Positions 11,601 to 25,049 of a DNA stretch of 64,000 nt are shown here, in pieces. The number at the start of each line of letters is the position of its first letter. The first letter of the stretch is position 1. Below the pieces are notes generated by a model. The model saw only the letters and a program-made list of their open reading frames with translations. It did no database searches and had not been told where the DNA came from. Source of the stretch: Pterobdella sp. o SKG-2022 (taxonomy: Eukaryota; Annelida; Clitellata; Hirudinida; Piscicolidae); the NCBI GenBank assembly GCA_964035795.1, contig OZ038321.1:18045209-18109208 (forward strand). The letters run 5' to 3'. A program made the translations under genes and the position numbers.

Positions 11601-14600
11601 TAACCTGTCTTTTCAAACTTAACACCTGTTTTTACAGCCGACTTGTGTTCCGTACCAATATTGAAAACATTAGCATACATCTTCGAACTCATCTCATAAA
11701 CTTTCGTTTATCTAAAGCGCCTTGGCAGCAAACATTTTTCGTAAATGACGGTTGATTAAAACATATAATAAATTACTGATGAATTATTATCATTAGTGAA
11801 ATACTATTAATTGTGAGAAAATTGAACTTAATGAACATTATAGGTTTGATGAAACAATGAATGTAACTAAAAATTTCTTCATTTTGCCGATTAAAAAATC
11901 AAGAAAATGTTAATAAATGTTTATATTTTTTATATGAATTTCATTATTAAAAGATATAATGTAGACATTTTGATTTTTTAACATCTGAGCATTTGTTGAT
12001 ATATTACTTCTATCGTATAACTTGATTATGCAGTAATTAATAACTAACTTTGTAACGGAAATTGAGTCCCATATTTCAAAAATAAATTGTTTGAAAAATT
12101 GGGTTTGAGTATTGTAGTTCAAAAAGATTTTTTTTTTCGAAAAACTCAAAAAGTGTTTTTATTTGAAGGAAATTTGTTATTGAAGTTTTTTTGTTATTAT
12201 AAAAAATTTTTTATCAAAAATCTCCTCCAAAAAGTTCAATTAAATTTTTCAGCAGTTTTTTCAAATCTAAACTTTCATTAAAAATTTTCAATTTTGGTCA
12301 TTTTGAGAAATTTAAAATTAAACTTTACATTAAAAAATTAATTAAAAGATTCAATATTTTCAACAAATAATTTGCATGCTATAACGCTGGTATTCTGAAT
12401 GCGCCTAGACATATATATGCTAAAAAGTTGAAATAAAGATGCTCTTTGAATATAATATGGGAAGATGAAATAGGGACAGTTTTGGAAGTTTTTGCAGCTA
12501 AAATTTTCTACATAATCTTGAAGATTTCTTGGAAAGTTAGTATATTTTAAATAATGAATATCAATATTTTTATATTCTAGGCTTGTTAACATTAGATGAG
12601 TTTCAATTTTGTTATCCTTTTAGGCACTCTTATCACGAACTAAATGAAAGCATTATAATAAAAAGTCTAAGCTATTAGGCTATTTTGTAGAAAATAGACA
12701 AAGTTATTTGTATCTTGCTATCTATAACCAATATACTCCCTAATCTTTCCATCTCACTATCAGAAGAATTTGAAAACTACAATAATTGTTTAACCAAGTT
12801 CTATGCTCCATTGATCAATTCGTTTGAAAATAAATAAAAACAAGTAAAATATATATGAATTGATTAAATTGATGGAAACTTAAAATAAATTTGTGAGAGT
12901 TTTGCAGAAAATTTAGATTTCATCAAATAAAAAATTTTAATTTCTAATGATTCATTTTAACTGGCTTTAAAAAATTTTAAAACAAAGTTGATTTTTCAAT
13001 TTTTCATTTTTAACTTTTCTATAAATTACTCAGTTTCTTTTTTAAAAAACAAAAATCTGACATTTCAAAATTATCATTTGTGAATTTTGAAAATTTTCTA
13101 AATACTTTTTCATGAAAAAATTTGCGAAAACCTTCGCAAAATGTTTCAACTGTCAAATGTCTGTTACTGTCAATGCTTTATTGAAATAACTTGCAAAATG
13201 GAAAAAAAATTATGAATTGTTCATTAATTGAATTTCCAAATACGAATATATTTTGAAAAGATTTTCGAAGATTTTAAATCGTTATATAGAACCGAAATGA
13301 CTTCAAATCTCGACTGCACTTATAAAATGAGCAAGCAAATAAATCATCCGAAGTAAAACTCAAAGTTTTTTTGATAGCTTTCCAGTTTTTCTAAAACGAA
13401 GTTAAAACCAAAGTTTTACAAAAAGATTTTAATATGAGCACTAAAATGATTTTCACTCATAAAGTAGCAAACAATATCAAAATTTCGAATGACAACTTCA
13501 TAAACCCTCTTCCCAAATCTTGCGGATCTATTTGTTTTAATACGTTTACACGATTACTTTGAGATAATTATTTTTCTAAAAGTAATTCGGTTTTTTTATA
13601 TTTCATTTTCTGAAAAATTTTTTTTTCATTAAATCAGATGTTTTAAAAATTTATTAAATGAAAAAATTATTTAACTCATTAAATGATACTAATTCAAGCT
13701 TATCCTAAAATCCTTAGTAGTTTTCCTAAACAACATTACAAAAAAATAATTTTCTTAATAGTAGCCTTGACTTACAAAAACTTGTGACTAAAAACACTAA
13801 CGTTTTTATTTTAAATTGATGAAAAGGTAAAATCAAGAAAGAAAAATTCCATCAAAAGCCTAAATGACGCTGTAGAAGCTAAGGTTAAACTCATATGAGC
13901 AAGCTTGGACATATATTCTGTTTTAGGTGCTATGGCCAGTTTGAATTATCTCTTGCAAGAATCAAATATCTGGCTTGCATATCTACACATTTATTAACTT
14001 CGAATTAAAATTATGAAACAAAACTCGAAAAAATAAGAAATTTTTTTTTTGAAATCTTTTTTCACTGAAAAGTTTTCTATTTTAATGATTTCATTTGGTC
14101 TATTCCGTGAAAAACGAAACTTTTTATTAAAATGTATTAAACTTTTTTTTGAAGAAACTTTATAAAGCATTTCTTTGATTAAAACTTAATATTTATGAGT
14201 ATAAGTTATTTTTAAAACCCAAAAACGAATGTAAGCCTTAAAACGCTGTTCAGTTTTTATGTTGATTTAATGTATTTGCAGTATCAAATGCCTTCCTCGA
14301 GTACCTCTCTATCACACGCTTTTCGTCCATAACTTTTTTATTTATAATAAATATTTGATTTTTATGAACAGAAAGCTCACAAAAAACTATGAATTTATGG
14401 AACGATTTTTAAAAGTAAGAAGTGATAAAAAATGAATATATTTTGTCTTCAAATGAACAAAAAAAGTAATTTAAAGCTGCTCAAAAAAAGTTTGAAAAAA
14501 TTTATTTGAATATCAATAAATTCATGAGAATTGCTTATATCGTGCACATAATATAACATGGGCTTCAAGAGGAGTTAAATGAAGGAGTTAAGTGTGTTTG

Positions 14601-16592
14601 CGTGAACAGGTCTCTTCACTAAAAATTCATGTCTCTATTATCAATTCATGTCTGTTTTTTAAACTCTTTTTACGACGTCATTTTACACTGAAAGCTTTAC
14701 ATTCTTGCCTTATCCTATTTTCTCAGACCTACAAGATGTATTTCGAGCACTTTTTTATTAATTAATACGAACACTTTATAATTTGGATTTTAATAATACA
14801 GGTGAAATTTGATTTTTTGAGTTTGCAAACGTTTTTGAATGTTTTCAACGTGGTCGAATTTGAAAAAATTTTTTAATGAAATTTTGTCTTTTATTAATTA
14901 ACATAAAAACTTAATATTTTATGTTTCCATATGTAATGGAAGCAGAAACACTAAAAATCTTTGTTGAATTTTTTGAATAATTAGATTTTTTTTACATGAG
15001 TTTTGAGTTATGTATTAAAAACTACAAAGTTGATTTGTGGCAAAAAAAGCCTGGTAGAAACTTATATAAATTTTTTTTTCACAAGTCCCTCAAGCTATAT
15101 CATGAAAATTTAGGAGTTTTTACTTATTAGTAACAGCCTCTTTTTAATAAAAAGCTAAAACTAACTGAGTCTGTTGAACTGCCTGCAAATGAATCTCGTT
15201 GGTCAAGCCATATGTTCGTGTGGCTAGCTTGAAGAGAGAAATATTCCGGAATGAATTTATTTTTAAAAAATTTTAATTTTTGTTTATTCTTAAATAAATT
15301 TTTTAATCACAGTTAAAAGCATCGGTAAATATGAATAAATTTTTTATAAGCTTCGCTTAAAATTAAGAACTTTCATTTGAGCTGAAGTCCGAGTATTGTA
15401 AGCACATTTCAAAAAACCATTAGACCAGATTACACCTAGAAAAACATTTATAGACGATGAATTTTTTCCAATGAAATTCAAAAGAAGTTCATAGCGCTTT
15501 TAAATCTACAAAGATTTTGTAATCATCAATAGCATAATGACGATGGGATCTTGACTGATACCATAAAAGTTGTTTTCATTTTAAAAGTTTTTGAAAAAAA
15601 CTTAAAAAGTATTTGAAAATTTTTTTCCGTAAATGGAGCAAACGTGAAAAACTTTTACAAACACACATGCTCATTCAATATTTCAGGCTTCAGAACAATT
15701 TTTGAACTTTTCACATGAGTTTTTTTTTAATCAAGAGTCATCACTTTATTCCACCAATCTTTCATGTGATAAACTCACAAACCAAAGCAAAATGATCAAT
15801 TTAATGTAAATGATCATTCATAAGAAAAATATCCAGTTTTAAACTAAATCATATATACAAAATAGCATTAACATCAACTATTTTATTGCAATCAATTCAC
15901 ATTCATCGAAAGTAATTCCATCTAATAGTACCAGATGAAGATAATTTTGCATTGACTGACAAACTATCGGAAAGAGTTCCCCGGATGAACCCTTCGGGCA
16001 CTAATGATCTGCTTCGAACAAGCACTTTTAACACGTCGGATTTTGCAGTATTAATAAACAAATTTTTATATATGTTCAAAAAATTTTATTTTTTAGTTTC
16101 AAATCAGACAAAGTTTGGAAGTTATGGAAAGCTTTTAACTTTTAATCAAGAGTTGACTTTTTGAAAACATCTGAAAAAGAGAATATTAAATTAACTTTTC
16201 ATCATGTAATAAAGATAAAAAATTTTTTTAAAATGTTTCAAGCTACCCTCAAAGTAATATTTAGTAACCCAAAAAGTTACAAATCCATAAATTTTATTCA
16301 AAATGAATCATCGCAACGCAATTGAGTTTTCTCTTGAGAATGCAACCAAAATTTTATCTTGAATAAACTTCACTGGCATTTTTGCGCAATTTGTTGCTGT
16401 TTTGAATAATCAAGTTTATTGCGCTACAGTTTTCAGCTGAGATACAATTTCTTGTGAAGATTACATTACAAAGCCTTCATAATGAAAATTTGTTGAAGTT
16501 TTTTTTTCATTTCTGAATTTTAAATTCATTGATGATTAAATTTTTCAGATTTATTTCGAAACAAAAACTTTTGGTTTTTGCTTTATTTAAAT
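8666..16592. other. About 8 kb AT-rich stretch without recognisable gene
   Basis: Open frames are short and biased to Phe/Lys/Asn/Ile as expected from base composition. Slightly less AT-rich islands exist near 8740-8930, 11440-11720, 13850-13990 and 15950-16040, but none gives a recognisable peptide with splice signals. Ancient transposon debris or non-coding RNA cannot be excluded. The last part would include the 5' UTR and promoter of the Toll-like receptor. Confidence 0.45.
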
Positions 16593-19500
16593 ATGAGAGT
16601 TTCAAAAAATTTATTTAAAAATTTGAAGTTACCTTCACAGACTAAAACCATGAATATTTTCATCATTGTATCAATTTTGTCAATTCTACACCCTCAAAAA
16701 CCTATTGCATGCTCACAACCTTCTTCACACGTTTCAACCAATTTTTCCACGGCGGTGGGTCCATACATTCCAATTAGACCCCATGCTACGTCGCCTGCCC
16801 CTTTTTTCTCATTATCATCCACTCCATTGTACACAAGTCAATCTTCAGAGCATACTCCAACTTTTCCATCATCTTTTTCTTCTCCACTATTGTTTCCATC
16901 AACAAAAGAAAATACTTCTACTATTGTTTCGTCGTTACTTTTAGTTCCGAGCACAATATCCTTATTAAGAATGGCATTGAGAGCACCTTCAGGCAACATA
17001 AAAGAAAAAAACGTCAACAAAACTACGATGAAAAAAAAGTTGAAAAAGGAAATTAACTTTTCATTTTTCATGCCAGAAAGCAATTATCAAAAAGCCCTAT
17101 TTCCAACACTCAGGAATCATTGTGTTGTTCATACGAAAGATAATTACTTTCTCCATCCACTAAATAAGAAAAAAACTAAATCACCAAAAAATAAAAATTT
17201 AATTCAAATTACAAGTCTTACAAAAAATCTTTTGAAAAAACATGAAAAATTTTCAACTTTTTTATTCAACTCGATTCGATCGCTTGAAGCAATAAAAAAC
17301 AAAACAGCAACGCATAAGGTTAAAATAAAACCTTCACAAACAATGGAACCTTATTACAGACATTTTTACAATGTTTATAGCCAAATTGAAAATTTAAAAA
17401 AAAATAATTTCAGCAAAAAATTTAAAACAAAAGATTATAACTTTAATGTTGAGGCTGTTTCAAAAAATATCACCAGCCCAGAAAGCGGAACTAGTTTCAA
17501 GATAAATAAGTATGATCTTTATGAAGATAAGGTTTCCACTATAGCAAATGATTCCACGGAAAACACATATAACCTTGCCGGTGATTTCTTTTTGCAAAAG
17601 CAAGTTCCATTCATGAAGAAGCACAAAAATAAATCACACGGAAATACGCTTTATATAAATAAAATTGAAAATCTATTCACAAAAAGAGGCATAAAAAACA
17701 ATAAGTACTCTTCCACAAACAAATACATCGGTCCATATGAACTCAACTCTCACATTGGAAATAATAAAAAACACAAAAACAAGCCGAAAGCAACTTCAAG
17801 TAAAAAACTTTCAATAGAAAAATATATTAATAAAAATGAGAACAATACTTTAAATCCTCATTCTTTTGAGACAATTAATACTAAAAGTTTTACCACCCGG
17901 TCAAATGCATTCAATGAAATATTAAATTTCACAGTAGCCTATAATAAAAGAACTACTAACAAGATGAATTTGATTGAGTCTCCGTTTCATTCGAAATTTA
18001 ACGCATCAGGCCATAAGAATTATAAAACAACGTTGAAGAATGCTTTTACATATTCTGGGCTTAGTCATTTTAAATTTAACCACAAGAGATCCCTGATGAA
18101 GAATTTTAAACATGATCAAAATAATCTGCAATCTGAGCAAAAAAAAATGAAAAAATTGAGCTTTAAAAATTTATTACTTGTTGAATCACAGAATGATACT
18201 AGGATGCCAAACAAAAATGAAAATTTTATTAAATTTTTTATTTGTACACTTAACCAAAACAAAAAGACAACTAAACCTAAAGAACTGGGGCTGGTCGGAC
18301 GTAAAAATTCTAATGAGATAATAAAGAAGACTGGTATCGAAAAAAAAGAAACTTTTAACAAAAATAAAACACACGAATTAGCTATAAATGTTTTTGGACA
18401 AATGTTTGCTTTTAATAACGCAATGCTAAACAGTTTTTCAGATTTATTGGAATTATTAATGAAAAATGATGATATATTGGAAAAAATAAAAAAAATAAAT
18501 AAAAATATCGTATTAAAAAAAATAGAAAAAATATTCTATGATATAAATTCAACAAAAAGTTTGAAAAAAAGCGTATTACTGAATTTTATCAAGAAATTAG
18601 TTCAAAAGGTTTCAACATCGTTATCTACAGAAATCTTTTCAAATGCCTTTGGAGCATACGAAAAAAAAGAGCTTGTGTCGAAAAAATTCTTCGTGGTATC
18701 ACAAAATTCAGAGAAATTTGAAGATTTAAAAACGAAAAATGTGAAGGTGCTGGATGACAAATGCCATTGTTGTACTTGTGGTGCTTGTGTCGATTCAAAA
18801 GAAAACAAGAAATATAATGGTGAACGCTTCAAAAACAGTAATTATTACTTAATTTTGAATTCAACAAAAACTTTCGGAAAGTTTTTCTCTGGTTCAAGAA
18901 ACATTTGCAGTTTATTGCATGAACCTACAGAGAAAGAAATGAAAAATTCTATGAGCGCAACAAGTCTGAATACAAAGTTATTGCAATGCCAAAATCTCTG
19001 CAAAACAAACCATAAGGTTTTGAGGTCTTCCAATTCAAACACAATCAATAATTTTTATTCTCAAAAAAATGGCAGTGTTGCAAGCAAAATATCCTTTTAT
19101 GAATGTTTTTGTGATTACCAGTCCAAAAATGAATTTTTTCATAAAGTTTTTCTCAATAAATCGAAAACTATTGAAAAAGAAAAGAAATTAATTGAAAATT
19201 TTTTGTTTGGCAAAAATAAAAATTTTGAATATGAAAAGGTCGATGAAACTTTTGAAAAAAATGAAAATATGGACATTGAAGAATCCATAAATATAATAGA
19301 TATTTTGAAGAAGATTTTTCAAAAAAAGTTAAAAAAGATGGAAATTTTAAAAATCAAAAGTGATCTGAATGTTGGTACTTGGGATTATTACATACATCTG
19401 CATGACGGAAAAGAGATATCCATCGTGAGCATAAGACTTAGAAAATCAAACAATCTGAAAGTCAAAGTGAATTTAAGCAATAAATATTTACCAAACGTTG

Positions 19501-22500
19501 GAAGTTGTTTTTTTGAAAATCTTTTTGATATATATTCAATTAATTTATCACAGAATAGAATAAAGACCTTAGTGGCAGATGCCTTTTGCCAAGGGCGGCT
19601 GGAGGAAAAAGTGTCAACTGACCATCGAATTTTAAATTTAAAGAAAACTACGTTTCGAAAGGAAAATTTGAAAAAAAAAACACTAAACAGAAGCAATTCA
19701 TTCATACAACAAAAAAGTTATGACGATGTTTATAAGGATAAATATCTAAAAAAGTTTTTCCACAAAACTTTTTCGAAATTCATTGAAAATCAAATCAAAA
19801 TATTCCATACAATTTTTTACCAAACAGCAATCAAAAATTTAAAAAAAAAACTAAAAATGATTAGAAAAATTGCAGAATTAAAAAAACAAATAGGGATTAC
19901 ACAAATTCCATTGAAGATACCTCACGACAAGTTGTTGAAGCAAGAAAACGACAAGCATTTAAAAGATTTCTATAACAACAAACCTTTGTTTGCTTCATGG
20001 AATTATTTAAAAAATTTAATTACTGCTTGTTTTTATGGCGAAAATAATTTGATAAAAAAACTTAGAATAAATAAACATAAATTAGAACATACAATAAAGA
20101 ACATACAAAAGATAAATGTAAATGAAATTACAAAAACTGAAAAAACAAAAAACCTTCTGCAAGACGACACGAATAAAAAGACGATTGCATGGAAAAATTT
20201 AGAATATTTAGACTTGAGCCATAATTTAATAGAGGATGTAGCAAATATCAGCAGCAACAGAGTAATCAGTAATTTGAAGTTTCTTTTTCTAAGCCACAAC
20301 AAAATTAGGTTCTTACCTTTAAAGCTTTTTCAAAATTTTCCTCATTTAGTTCTTTTAGACATAAGACAAAATTTGATAGACTCGTTAAATCCTTTTTTAT
20401 TAAGTCATTTCAACTTGAAAAGCGCTATTCTATTTGATAATGAAGCTTCCAATCTGAACGGAGTTATGTTCTCCTATGACAAGCCTCAATTATCACATCT
20501 ATGTCGACACATAGCTACAAAGTGAGTTCTAATTTTGACAAATTGAAATTTTATTCAAATTTTTGAATTTATTGATGAAATTAAATTAAATTATGGGAAC
20601 ATATGTAGGTGTCCATTGTACTCTAGATTTACTTCACTCAATTCAACTCATGAAGATATGAGAAAAACCACGACAAACAAAGATTTATCTATTCCAATAC
20701 ATCAACAATGCTCTTTTACTTTATTGTCCGGTCAAAATCTTTTTTTTAAAAACTTTCAAACTAATTTATCGAGTAACTTCATCACGAGTTTGAATAGCAT
20801 GCACGTTTCTGGTGTTTCCTCTTTTTGGAACATGATGTGGTTTGTCACAGATCTCGCTTGTCAAGAATATATCTTTCATTTGATGTTTACCGAAACACAA
20901 AAAAATATTGAAAATTTTTTGAATATTAACATATCTATGAAAGAAATAATAAAAATAAGTAAACTGGAAAAACAATTGAATAATAAGAAAAGTAATTTTG
21001 ATGTGCAAATCAAGCATCAAGCAAAGATGAACACATCAAGCAAGTCAAAATGGAAAGATAAGATTAGAAACATTTTAAACATCTTAAAACTAATTTCAAC
21101 AAAATACATTATTATATTAACTAACATTTCTAAGCATTTTTGTAATAATTTGAATATTCAATGTAATACAACATCCTTCATCAAAACTTTACCACGTTGT
21201 CCAAACTCTATAACGACTTTAAATCAAGTTTATTCATTCTCGAAAAAGCAAAATTTCTTCAACTCTCTAATTTTGAAACGAAAAGCTTACTTGTCAGAGA
21301 AAAAGATAAATTTTAATCTAAATAACAATCAAAAATTCTTCAAGTTTTTCATTTGTCTTACCTCATGTACGTGTTTTTTGATTCAATCCAAAACTTTAAA
21401 CAAAATTAAACATACCATAGAAACCAAAAAAGTTGATGAATATGGAAATCGTTTCAGTTTAATAGATGTGCCACTGAAAATTGATAACTTCAATATCTCA
21501 GAAATGATTTATGCAAATTGCTCCTACTCTGGTATAAAGGAAGATAATTTAGCCGCTAAAAACCAAAGTTTTAATTTAAAAAATATCCTGTTATTTGGTG
21601 TAATGGATCTTTCAAACAACTTTATGAATCATATCCCATCAAGCATTTCTAACTACACAAACTTGAAAGCTCTTTTTCTCCATAATAACTTTTTTGCTAT
21701 GCCTAACCCATACATACTTCGACTAAAAAATCTTAAAGTTTTAACTATTTCTTCAAATCCGTGGAGGTGTTCGTGTGTTGACATTGTAACATTTTCAAAA
21801 CTAATTGAAAGCTTTGAAATACCTGATTTGAATGATAGCTTCTGTAGTGATGGAAGGCGACTGGCAGATGTTGTGAAAAAGGGAATTTCTGTCAAATGTA
21901 CTTCAGAGTATTTGCGTCTGAGACTGACTTTCGAAAAAAACGTGAAGCAGGAAAATTATTTCTATATCGTACTTTTTGCCGTTATTTTTATTCTTTTAGG
22001 TTTGCTAGTTTTCTTATATAAAATTAAAATGCTTTGCGCCGAAAAATTTGGAAAAAAAGACACTTTAGAAAATGTCAACAATTTGAAAAACTATGTGCGA
22101 AAGAAAGTTTGCAGAATAATTTGTAAATACCGTTCAAAGTCTCTGAATGAAACTCTGCTTAAACAATCTTCTTTCACGTTCGTGGGGAATGAAAACTTCT
22201 CTCCACAAATGAACAAGACAAATGTAGATTATACCTTTTATGAAAAAGAAAAATATTTAAAAAACAATGATTCTCCCAAAACAATGATGTTTTCCTCCTC
22301 ATTTGAACGATCTGTATTAGCTGGTACTCAAAATTCTTCTCAAGGCTTGTCAATTGACGCCTTCGTTATTTACAGTGAAAAAGACGAAACAATAGTAACA
22401 TGCAACCTGCTTGAATTACTATGGTGCAGTTATCCAACCTATAAAGTAGTTCTCCTTCCTCACATATCTCACCAAATACTTGCCAAGCATTCAAAAAATG

Positions 22501-23379
22501 TGATTTCAAACGAGGATGAGTTTCATGTGTTTTTGTCTAACACATCACTGTGCGACGATAAGGAAAAATATAATGAAAATCATTATAAGAATCAACCTTC
22601 AGAAAATTATAAAAAAGACGAGAGAAGGATGTTTAAAAAAGCATCAAAAATCACTGAAAGCTCATTTTGCCTGGCCCAATCACCTCAATCAATTTGGGCG
22701 TTTTCAATATCCTCATCAGCGAAAAAAAAAATTTCATTTAGAAAATTTTTTGACTATTTTACAACAATTCCATTTAAAATTCACTCACTTTTTCCATCCA
22801 ATTCATCTCAAAACCTCCCGTATTCTTTCAACGAAAACTGTGAAATAGCGGAAATTGTTAGTAATATTGAGATCTACTTAAGTGATATAAATTCTCTCAA
22901 TAATAAAAATGAATGGAAACTTTATTCCATGAATTTTTAAAATTTTTTTGTTTAATTTTGTTTTAGAGTTTTTATTATGAATAATTCATTCATTTATTAT
23001 TTTATAGAATTTTAAATTTTCTCATTAGCATTCATAAAAAACAAAAAACTTGAATTTTCAGGTCACATCCAGCCAACTTAGTATAGTGATAGTTTCAGAT
23101 TCATTATTTGAAATGTTGGAAAAGGATGGGCAGCTTAAAAGCCGCCTTTATGAACTTCTGCAATCTCAAAAGCACAAGTTCATTTTCATCAGCAAACAAC
23201 TGCGAAAAGAGTTGAACAGTTCAAGCATGGAGTTTTTATCAATTATTTCAGAATACCCTGTTTTGTTGTTCAGTGATGTTGACCTTTGTCATAAACTTTG
23301 TAATCTTCTTGCTCCTCCCATTTTAAATCTTCCGTCACAAAGAAATTTCTCAAAAATGTATATTTCAAGAAAGTATTGA
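16593..23379 (+). CDS. Divergent, greatly expanded Toll-like receptor (LRR-TM-TIR)
   Basis: Three exons join in frame: 16593-20521, 20609-22856, 23062-23379, about 2164 residues. A start at 16650 would give a cleaner signal peptide (MNIFIIVSILSILHPQKP). A Pro/Ser/Thr-rich segment follows (about residues 40-130), then some 800 residues rich in Lys, Asn and Ser. Leucine-rich repeats appear near residue 956 (YSINLSQNRIKTL), 1201-1285 (LEYLDLSHNLIED, LKFLFLSHNKIRFLP, LVLLDIRQN) and 1638 (MDLSNNFMNHIP, LKALFLHNN), with long insertions between them. A classic LRR C-terminal cap (NPWRCSC with two later Cys) precedes a transmembrane helix (about 1760-1783). The cytoplasmic TIR domain starts DAFVIYSEKDE (about 1892) and resumes in exon 3 with LSIVIVSDSL. 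Family role: ligand sensing and MyD88-type NF-kB signalling; ligand unknown. Box 2 is not recognisable and the TIR region is about twice normal length. The 3929-nt first exon has no stop in AT-rich DNA, which supports coding under selection. Confidence 0.85.
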
Positions 23380-25049
23380 TGTTGAAACTCAACGGCAAAT
23401 CTTTAAACAAATAACATACATTCAAACTTCTTGGCAATAACTCAAAAGCTTTGCTTTCTTATGAGCCATTGTAAAGCATTCAAAAAAGACAGCAAATGCT
23501 CGTTTTGGTCCATAACTGACAAATCTTTTTCTGTTTTTTGACTTTTCATGATATATGTAGATTTTTTCTCTTGAATTATTAATCTGAGTTTTGATTTTTT
23601 GAGGCTTAATTTCCATTATATTTTAATGATAATCTATCTAAAACATGTGAAAATTAGTTTTATTTAAATGAAAGCTCTGGCGCATTTTTTGGTTTTAATG
23701 TGATAGAAATAGAAGACACGTCTCGTGTGAATATTAGTTGACTTCAAATAATTTGATTCCTTGCGACAATTTGCTTTTATAAATAATCAGCTATTGTTCT
23801 TTATCAATATAGTATTCAATAAATGTTTAAAAAATTATAAAAAATTCTTAAAATTTTAATTTCTAAATAAACACACGCTGCCTGTTTAAGATAAGACGAC
23901 AAGAATTTATTCAAAAACAACTCACACGTTCCGAGAAGTGTAGTATAAATGAATAGAATTAAGAAATAGTTGTTATTTCCAGTTTTTAACTGAAAAATTT
24001 TTGGGAACAAACGCCTTGAAGATTTAATTAAATTAGTCTGAATGCTGAGTTGTGAATGATCACGGTCATTAAAGACAGGCAGTGAACAATGAACATCGAA
24101 AGTTTTCTTCATTTTCAAAGCTTGGGAAACGTAATTCTAGAAAAAAAATGTTTGCAACTTCAACTGTAAAATTTTCCATTCTATCGAAATTCGAGGCAGT
24201 AATTTCGCTATATCCGTTAAAGCTGTATTCAGATGGCATTGTGAAGGGCTTTGTTTATTGGTACGTTGAGACTTCCGATGCATCGTCGAGACCACACCCA
24301 ACATTCAAGCATTTTTTACGACGTTAAAATTTTCAGATTCTTATTTCTGAAAAAAATCTTCTATTTTCATGGTTTTTTTTATTTTTTAGTATAATAAATC
24401 AATTAAAAATAGTGGAAGCATTATGGAACATAATACTCGATAATGTAATTTCTGCTTACGTAATATTTGGAGATCACAACATATTAGTTCTTTAATAAAT
24501 TTAAACTTAACCTTCAAAGCTTGAAAAGGATTAAAAAGATGCTTCTTATTTAATCTAAAGATTTTTATTTTTTTTTCCAAAAGATTAAAATATGTTTAAA
24601 GAAATTCAATTTATATTGTCCTGATTTTTAACTTAAATCTTTATTTCTCTTGCAAATAGCATTGACTGAAATTTGAAGTTAATAAAAATTTGAAAATTTA
24701 AAAAAAAATATCTTCTCCATCGTGGTCAACTGAGACAAGCGAAACTTATCGTCTTAATTATAAGACTTAAGTGTAACACGAGTTTTCTAATAGAAGTATT
24801 AAGATGGAATTTACATCTTTTTTCTTATAACTGCATACCATGAGCTTATTTCGAAAAATTAACCTATGGTTAAAAATTTTTAGTTTTTTAAATTGCAAGT
24901 TTGACAGAAATACGTATCATACGTTCACTTTTAGCGGCCGTTCTATCGGTTTGTTTTTGCTATGAACTGCTTTTTCTCCTTTTTAAGGTATTTCATTTTC
25001 AATTTTTTGTTTTCATTAGTCTATTTAATTATTATTTTTTTTACAAAAT
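23380..25049. other. Intergenic stretch before the LINE block
   Basis: No convincing gene. A frame at 24163-24327 and an exon-like piece at 24905-24988 (hydrophobic IIRSLLAAVLSVCFC, then a GT) are the only candidates and neither matches a known family. The receptor's 3' UTR should occupy the first part. Confidence 0.4.

Noticed and set aside
12087..12592. Short overlapping frames on both strands as a gene
   Set aside because: Composition is what AT-rich DNA gives by chance; no motif, splice-bounded conservation or partner exon.
15952..16164. Small open frame upstream of the receptor as an additional N-terminal exon
   Set aside because: No in-phase donor to the receptor exon, and the receptor already has a signal peptide.
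16838..18832. Minus-strand open frames opposite the Toll-like receptor
   Set aside because: They are Phe/Ser-rich reverse complements of Lys/Asn-rich coding sequence and have no domain of their own.
23816..24118. Minus-strand 100-residue frame downstream of the receptor
   Set aside because: Unrecognised, AT-biased and without supporting splice or start context.
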